Shown here piece after piece: positions 56,280 to 64,000 of a stretch of DNA of 64,000 nt. Made by a program: the position numbers and the translations under genes. The notes below the pieces were generated by a model, which saw only the letters and a list, made by a program, of their open reading frames with translations, was not told where the DNA came from and made no database searches. The DNA is from Aphrophora alni (taxonomy: Eukaryota > Arthropoda > Insecta > Hemiptera > Aphrophoridae): the NCBI GenBank assembly GCA_963513935.1, contig OY740768.1, positions 67,134,231 to 67,198,230 on the forward strand. The letters run 5' to 3'. Numbering within the stretch: position 1 is the stretch's first letter; each line of letters starts with the position of its first letter.

Positions 56280-59200
56280 ACATTGTTTCAGATTTAATAG
56301 ATGGATTCAACATTGAAAACATATCATCAGGAAGGTTGTCTTTAACACGTGTTGTTTTTATAGAAATGAACTCCTGTATCTGCTCAATTGCGTACTCCCA
56401 CTGGTGTAACAAACACAGTATTGCTTGAAATTAGCATTGTTTCTTTTATCAATTTGTGGTTTTGTAATTTTTTGTTTTAATTTAAATTCAATTTATATTT
56501 CTTTAGAAAAAGGTGATTTGGCAAGACTTGAAGAACAATAATAATACATACAAATATCGTTTAACTGTGCCCTAATGAAGAGAGATGTTATTACTCTACC
56601 AATTTTGGAATATAACTCGTCAATTGTAGTTGTGTTTATTAAAACCTTACTATACCGAACAATGGCGATATGCCTAACGTATATATATAAACATGGAACA
56701 TGGATACTTGTTGGAAATTAAACCAGGTTTACCAATATACAGAGTGTACATTCAGTCCGAAACGCATCCAATATTTAGAGAACTGCTTAAAATTAAAACT
56801 TTAATGTTGGTGTACATACATTTATTAGAACACAGTAACGTTTCCTTTTTGAACTATTAAGTTTTGGATGGCTTTCTTGAAAATAAATAAAACTTTAAAT
56901 AGTAAAGCTGACGTTTTCTACCTAGGTTTAATTGTAAATTCAATACTGCAACTTGTTTTAATATCTCTTTTCATTTGCAATATATTGACCATTGACCGTG
57001 TGTGAACACAGTTTGGGTATAGTTTCACTACGGTGCCGCACAACTAATTAAGTTTTATTGTTTTTGAGTAGTCCTGTGTTTTCGTATTTTGAAATTGTTT
57101 TACTTTTAACGTTATCATTAAAGTGATGTTTTCTTGAACAACACCTGATGATGAATGTCAAACCGCAGCTGTGTTTATTTCCACAAGTTGTTGGCGTTAT
57201 GATATCCAGATATCATTTTTAAATAATAATAATAAGGCTCAGGTCTTTTGATAGTAACAATATATGTATTAGGAACCTAGCATAAAAATACAAGGAAGAG
57301 CTTCCTCCTTACTTAAGCACTAACTACTATACATCTGAACAACTTATTTAGATATGCTAGACTACAACAAATGATCATGTCAGTCAAACCATCTTGATAA
57401 TAACAAATCAAATTTGTGAGGTTCACCTGTTGGGGTGAATGTGGATCTGCTTTAATTATGCGTTACCGGCCCGTCAGATCGCGAGGTAAATCAACAAATG
57501 TACACTGGGCGAATCTCAATCTAAGCTAGCCATTATTGACGAGATATAAATCTAAAACTACATTACTTAGGACAACACCAATTTAGACTAAAACCAAATG
57601 TTAATATAAACTACACCGTATTGGCACAAAATGTCGGTCTAACACGAAAGTCCTAACATATGTTCAACTAATACTAATACGGTTCCAAAAACCCGATGCA
57701 CCTAGATATAAACCCTAGGATCGTACTGGCTCTATTCCTCCAGGTTTAGCAAGGCATACTTTTATATTAGGGCACTACTATAAAACAAGCGACGAGGATT
57801 GTGACAGACGTCTTCCCTCACTGCTCGTTACTGCACGACTCCTGTCGTTTTCAAGTCACGCGCGTATACCGGGTAGGGAAGGGAGGGGGAGGCACCACAA
57901 ATATACTAGATATTAATTTAATATCTTACATCTTTACACTTTAAAGAGAATAAATTAAATATTCTGTTCGTCATATTATAAAAAAATGGCCTTTCCTTGA
58001 TATCTTAATTTTAACATTGTTTTTTGTTTGTAGATTTTCTTTTGTTCTAGATATTAACTTTACGTTTTAAACACTTTATTTTTTCTTTACAAAAAGAATA
58101 ATTTTCTTTTCGTTTTGTAAGAAATATAATGGCTATAACATACACTAAAACATTACTATACACATTTTTTTAACATCAAAATCTAACAACGCTACATTTG
58201 TTGGTTCTTTATTTTTTTGTAAATATATGTTTATTTTATTAAACAATTGAAGAGGTAAAATACTTGCTTCAACTGTATAAATTGTCAAGCCTACATCATC
58301 ATTGTTAACAAAATTATTTAATCCATCTATACCTATATAAAACGACTGTCAATATTTGTAAAATTAACACTATTCAAATGTTTACTTTCCACATTATAGC
58401 AATACGATTTCTTTTTTGTATCCGAGTGTTTCGGAAACTACGCGATGGTGTGCACCGAAAATACGAAACACATAATTACCTTATGTGTTTCCATAAATTG
58501 TGTAAGTGTTTTGTTACTTTTAATGTATAAATAACGACCTCTAATTGAGCGATAATCGAACATAGTATTACAGTCACGAAACGAGTCGTAAAATAAAAAA
58601 AAGACAAAGGAAGTCGCACGACGGACAAAAATAGGAAATATATCAATTGTATATTAACTTTCAATATATGTTTCGAAATTATATCCTATATGAAAGTGAC
58701 TGGGTTATCAAAAAAGACATCTGAATTTTATTCGGATTTACTGTATGTTTAATATGTTTATTACTTAAAAATGTTACCATCAATTTAAAAATAGTCGTTT
58801 GTGAGACACAAAATAAATCGACGTCCGTCACTATTAGCGTATCAGCTGGCGTACGTTGTTTTTTTAATTTTCACAGCATTCTTTTTCTATTGAGAGTCTA
58901 CATTTGTAAAATTTTTGGGTCTGCTTAAAATGTGACACCCATATTAACTGAAATTGCAAAAGTTTTAAAGCTGTCGACATTGGTCGATCCGAGATAATAA
59001 GCAATGACTAACTGTGCACGAGGAATTATTGAAAATTAATTAAACTGTGTAATGGAGGATCGTAGGGCGATTAGTTAAACTGGGACAATTCTGGATTAGT
59101 TCTGTGTATTTCCTTGACACAGACAACCTCCCTCCAAGACTCAAACTTTATTATTGATGAAATCTGACACGTTTCAATTCGAAATCTCATTTTAGTGGTA

Positions 59201-62200
59201 CGTTTACTTTTATTTGAACCGTTTAATTATTTTAGTGTCGACATTTTAGCTTGATAAACATTTAGTTACCTTTAATATTACGTTTGTGTTACTTTATTTA
59301 TTTTTTTAACTATAGTATATTTCTTTAACCTTAGGAATTTATAAAATAATATTCTTTTGATTAAATTTACTTTTTCGGTAAATATAGCGTAGAAAAAGGT
59401 ACGCGATAGGTACAAAACACGACTTTATGTCATCTGTCGTGTGGCAGTGGTGTATATAGCATAAATCCGTGGACCTATTTAATCAAATTATATACGTGGG
59501 CTTACTTTGTCCATATCTCGGAACACTGTTTTCATTCTTTTTACATAACTATAGTTTTGGATATATCTGCTATGATAAAAAACTCAATATTACGATTTTC
59601 TTAAAATCGTCTCTAACAATTTTTATCAAATTTTCCTCATGTGTGGCCTCTAAGGACCCAAACAAAATATATTGGCCATCCTGTCCTTTTATCTCCAATT
59701 TACTTCAAATTTTCTGAAATATGAACAGTTTAATGACCTCGTAAAAAATATCGCGGTTCAGGAATAATTGAAAAACCAAAAATGAATGTTGACCGCCGTC
59801 AATCGTAATTATAATTAAATACGCTGAGCACAAGCTATTGGTATTTCGATTGAGAATGGTTCCGTGAAAAAGTTTGAACAATTTTGTTTTTGCACTGTTT
59901 AGTAATACCACATCAGAAATCTACTAAAAAAAAAAAAGAAAAAGACATACCGGTTTAATTTTGATCTGAATTATTCTTACTTAAATAATATAAATTCAGA
60001 AACTACTGTGCGTAAAATTAAAGTAGCATAAAATACGATAGACAACAAAACCATTATAAATATAAACCTCTTGAATATAAAATCGTAAAATTTAAGTGCC
60101 AACATACTATTACATACAGTTACGTAGTAATAAAAAATAAACTATTTCATTTAATCATGAAAGTGAAGCTACACTATAAAACAGTACAGACAAATAAATA
60201 GACAGCTGTAAATACAAGTCGTATAAAACCAAAATTAAATGTTTATCGAAGCAATCATAGAGTTGCACGATATTAAGCCTATAAAAGAATATAATAATTA
60301 TGGAAACAGTCTTTAAAACTATTCCTTCTCCTTATGCCTTTAACAAAAGTATTAATATATAGGATGATTCAAAACTGCACGGCAATACTTTGTAAACCTT
60401 CGTATAAACATATGTCGAAGGTTTGTTTTCGAGTTCCGGTTACTAAAATCCTGATATTTGCTCCAATGTATAATTAATTCAAGCCAAACACTAATTATCG
60501 GGACCCAATTTACGGAACAAATTTGGTTGGTTTATGTTTTCTGATTTAGTAAATTAATAAAATAGGTTCCAGATCTGTATCTCCAGTAATTTCTAAGACA
60601 TATTGTATAAAATTCAAAACATTGAAGTATTTTATTAGATATGGCGTAAAATAACTTTTTTAAGTAGTTGCTAAACGTATAAACTCTTTGAGAAAAACTT
60701 GTAGAGAATTTAATTCTATGAAAACTAATGAAAGTTACAGAATTTATGAAAATTTTTGTTCTGTTTAAAATTGTATCATTTAAAATCTGCTACATTTTAG
60801 TCTGTTTTGTTTTTAACGTAAGACGAACTTTCATTTGTTTTCCGTTTACTTTATTTACATTGATTTTTCAGAATTAAATTTTTTTACGTGTTTTATATTT
60901 CGATTAAAAAGTGAAGTTTCTGTGTATACGCTCTCATACTAATAAACATATTTTAACTTTTAGAGAACTGAAGACAGATAAGGGCTTTGAACGTCATCAC
61001 AATGACATGTACTGTAATTTCAGGATAAATAAACAACGTTACATAACACATGCAGTCATAACAGGGATCTGCGACATAAACTGTTATGTCTGTCATTAAA
61101 ACCTAGGCATGGTAAAATTGTCTGCCTTTTAACTTGGCGATTTTAATCAGTAGACTATAAAATGTAAAACCAATCTAAATACAGTGATATTGTTTATCTC
61201 CACCGCCTTTGTCGTGTGGAAAATTACAAATTTAGCAACCTCCTAAAGTTATAATTAAAAGCCTATTAAAACAGTTACTGAATATAAAGGGCTAATTTAT
61301 TTTTAGAACCGAAGGAGTCGTGATTTGAATTTTATAATTTCTGATTTGTTTCGTTCATCTTCAGGAGTTTTTGAAGTATAAAAAAAAATAAGGGAGGAAA
61401 TGTTTGATGACATTCGTCTAGGATATGTGTGTGATCCAATTTAGACCTATAATTTTTTAAACTATCATTAAAGCAGATTAGAATATACATTGTTTTCGAG
61501 CACATCAATTAAATTATTTACAGAATAATATCCAATTTAAAAATAGTTTACACGAATTTACCAAAATTCTATAATTTGGAAAGAGATTTAATATACGAAG
61601 TTTTGATGGTATAGTCATAGTGTATTCTTACATGCTCTTCTAATGCTCTTAATTATATTCTGTCTCTAAGCTGACGATAATTTGTTGAAACACTCTAATC
61701 AAATCATTTAATAGAAAATTAGAATTAACTAGGAAATTATATAAGGTTTTCAAAATATTTGATAGTTTTTTAAATAACGCTCTACAATACAGAAATATAT
61801 CTTTACTCTAAATTAGTATATCACAGTACTTTATACAAATTTGACATTATAAAATGCATAAATGCAACTCCTGTTGATAGAAGTAAATTAGACTTAATTA
61901 GGAAATTAACTTTAAAAAGATTTTGGCATTTGGCTTATCCTATATGAAATAGTTAATGAATCCAACACAACTTTCTAAATGCGTATACAATATCATTGTT
62001 AAATTCCGATTCAGCGTTATATAAAAAAAAATTAATTACATTGAAATCTGTCAATAAAAATGTTAAAAACTATTGAATTTCGGCAATATAAGCGATCAGG
62101 GAATACTGTTCTGAAACTTGACCTCAGAACATTAAAAAAAGACGATGTTTCATCAACTATGTGTTTTTGAGGTGTTTGTTTGTTGATAACATTAGCCTTT

Positions 62201-62730
62201 TCCATTATTTGTTGATAATTTAAAATTTTTATAAATTTGTTGTCAATATTTATTTTCACTTAAAGTCAAACGTATCCCTGTCTTTGGTTAAGATTTGTTA
62301 CAGCTGTTTCACAACTAATCCCATTTTCATACGCTGTATTCGAAACGCATATTAAATTTCAAAAAATATACAGTTCACTTTCAATTCTATATCCATTTTA
62401 ACAACGTCATAACAAATAAAACACATCACAAAAAAGTCAAACATGCTTTTAGTTTGTTGGTCAACAGAACACATAACTATTTAAAAAAAAATTAGTGTGC
62501 TCCTTTAATAGGTTTTGACCAAAATATAATCACTCTGTAGTACACTTATCAAACCCAATTTGCAAAATTTTGTGTCATTAGGTGTGGATATGTAAGCTTA
62601 TACGTGACGATCACTTTCCATTCTCAACGTATTTTCGTCTCTAAACTTTGTACTACTTAATCCTTTCGCCTGTCCCACATCGACTTTTATACTTCTGCAA
62701 AGCCAATGCCTTATTTAACAAGAAAATATA
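56280..62730. other. Long AT-rich spacer with scattered motifs
   Basis: No gene is firmly supported. At 56737 ATACAGAGTGTACATTCAG resembles the transposon-end motif of 47211. At about 57410-57485 a plus frame (FTCWGECGSALIMRYRPVRS) ends at GCGAG/GTAAAT, a fair donor. TATAAAA at 57779-57785 precedes a GC-richer stretch and might be a core promoter. ORFs at 59469-59717 and 62032-62259 are AT-driven. Confidence 0.4.
60357..60424 (+). other. Possible transposon terminus with perfect 9-bp hairpin
   Basis: TATAGGATGATTCAAAA resembles the 47211 motif. It is followed at 60394-60402 by AAACCTTCG and at 60416-60424 by its perfect complement CGAAGGTTT, forming a 9-bp stem with a 13-base loop. A terminus followed by a subterminal hairpin suggests a mobile element end, but the other end was not found. 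Confidence 0.35.
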
Positions 62731-63431
62731 TATACAGGGTGTTTCTGTAATGCGTGGAAATAATTCAGGGGGTGGTTATATGAGTCAAAATAAAGAAAAA
62801 AGTTGCTATGGCCATATGTCCGGCAACGCTTCTTTTACCAGCTATGTGCCATTTTTTTTTTACTAATCAATTAGTCTCTAGCATTAAGGCTTAACTAGAT
62901 TGAGTTTAAATTTTGCACAATACTCATCAATGTAAATACATAGTTTGCAAAAATAATAAACTTGTTCCAATAATCCGTTTCAAAATGGAGGCTATTTAAA
63001 CATATTAAATGAAAATCACTCAAGAACGTTTTATTAATCAAGCTAATGGACGCTGTTTTACTGTTGTCCTTAGCTCGATAGTCCATTCGATAGGAAATTA
63101 AACGGACTACAACAATTTATCTTGACTTTTTTTTTTTAATTTACTGTTTTTGAGTTATTTTCATTTATAAATTTTGAAATTGCCTCTATTTTGAAACTGA
63201 TTAATGGAACAAGTTTATTATTTTTTCAAACTAGGTATCTATGTTGAAGAATCCCGTGCAAAATTTCTACAAGTTGTTGTAGAAATATAAATTATTTAGT
63301 AAAAACCAAATGGCGGATAGCTGGTAAAAGAAGCGTTTCCAGAGATATGTCCATAACAACTTTTTTCTTTATTTTGACCCATCTAACCACCTCCTGAATT
63401 ATCTCTTCGCATTACAGAAACACCATGTATA
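62731..63431. mobile_element. Foldback element, 693 bp, almost entirely one inverted repeat
   Basis: The element (62735-63427) is flanked by TATA on both sides. Its left end reads CAGGGTGTTTCTGTAATGCG and the reverse complement of its right end reads CATGGTGTTTCTGTAATGCG. Matching continues inward: GTCAAAATAAAGAAAAAAGT is identical in both arms, then AACGCTTCTTTTACCAGCTA, and deeper still AAACTTGTTCCA and AATGAAAATCACTCAAGAAC against AATGAAAATAACTCAAAAAC. Both arms together make about 300 bp each, with a short unpaired centre near 63035-63135. There is no transposase frame. TATA may be a 4-bp target duplication or part of the termini. The superfamily is not identified. Transcription through it would give a long dsRNA. 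Confidence 0.9.
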
Positions 63432-64000
63432 GAAAGAGAGAGACGCTAAAGTATCTTTAGCATCAATCCGATTTGACATTAGTCTTGAAATAATACGTTA
63501 CAAAAAATACCACAGAGTTACAGGGTTTCTAAAATGTTCCAGTATCAATGTAGGAGCTCAAAGTGTCGAAGCACGCGATATCTTAATTTTAGCCCCGTCA
63601 TATTATAAGTAAAAATAAAATCATTATATCAGTAAGGTATAATCTAATTGTTTTCATATGTTTAATAAGTTTAACATACTTATAGTTTATAAAGTATGTA
63701 TTTATTTTATTTTATTATTGATTTATTTTTAATTAGTATTGTATGTTTACACAGTTATACAATTCTAAGAGGTTGTTTTTCTTTTCTAGCGCATACATTG
63801 TGTTACTTTCAAAGCACAATTGGTGGTATTTATTTTACTTATACCATAAATTGTTCTATAGGCAAACAACAGGTAATGCAGACAGAAAACATGTCGATTT
63901 GAGAGAGAAAATCTTATAGCTCTTGTTAAAAAGGGTATAAACTAAGTTTATGCCTTTCTTACTGTAATTTGGGCGAAATTTTATGTTCACTGATAATATA
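63432..64000. other. AT-rich spacer to window end
   Basis: Nothing recognised. A 68-codon frame at 63696-63902 is AT-driven. Confidence 0.5.

Overview
The window is eukaryotic, non-coding-dominated, AT-rich DNA with no operons and no long uninterrupted genes. It most resembles a large arthropod (probably insect) genome. The pointers are a short interstitial run of the insect telomere-type repeat (CCTAA), a Helitron, a hAT-type MITE, many microsatellites and many unrelated tandem arrays. A 200-base block of Ns is an assembly gap. I cannot name the species.

Layout. 1-5.2 kb: possible C-terminal end of a gene on the plus strand, a candidate first coding exon at 2637, the gap, then AT-rich DNA. 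5.2-7.8 kb: a 68-bp satellite of about 38 units. 7.8-13.5 kb: T-rich spacer, then a 78-bp satellite whose centre is a nearly perfect 156-bp dimer. 13.5 kb: a short GC-richer exon-like block with thioredoxin-fold similarity. 17.3-18.0 kb: 93-bp tandem repeat. 25.2-25.8 kb: 185-bp tandem repeat. 27.7-28.6 kb: a complete non-autonomous Helitron and, about 200 bp further on, a complete hAT MITE with a perfect 8-bp target duplication. 40.1-42.5 kb: a compound block of two arrays of one ~40-bp family, a 137-bp array between them, and a fragment resembling the 78-bp satellite. 43.8 kb: a degenerate tRNA-like sequence on the minus strand. 45.6 and 54.0 kb: candidate exons with good splice signals. 50.5-51.1 kb: 128-bp tandem repeat. 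54.8 kb: a 100-nt hairpin. 62.7-63.4 kb: a 693-bp foldback element that is almost wholly one inverted repeat.

Genes. No gene is visible from start to stop. Most longer open frames are chance reads in AT-rich or repeated DNA. The best coding candidates (2637, 13514, 45648, 54033) are short exons flanked by intron, all on the plus strand. They need not belong to one gene. The setting fits long introns or intergenic DNA loaded with satellites and small DNA transposons. No CRISPR array, rRNA, phage or bacterial system is present.
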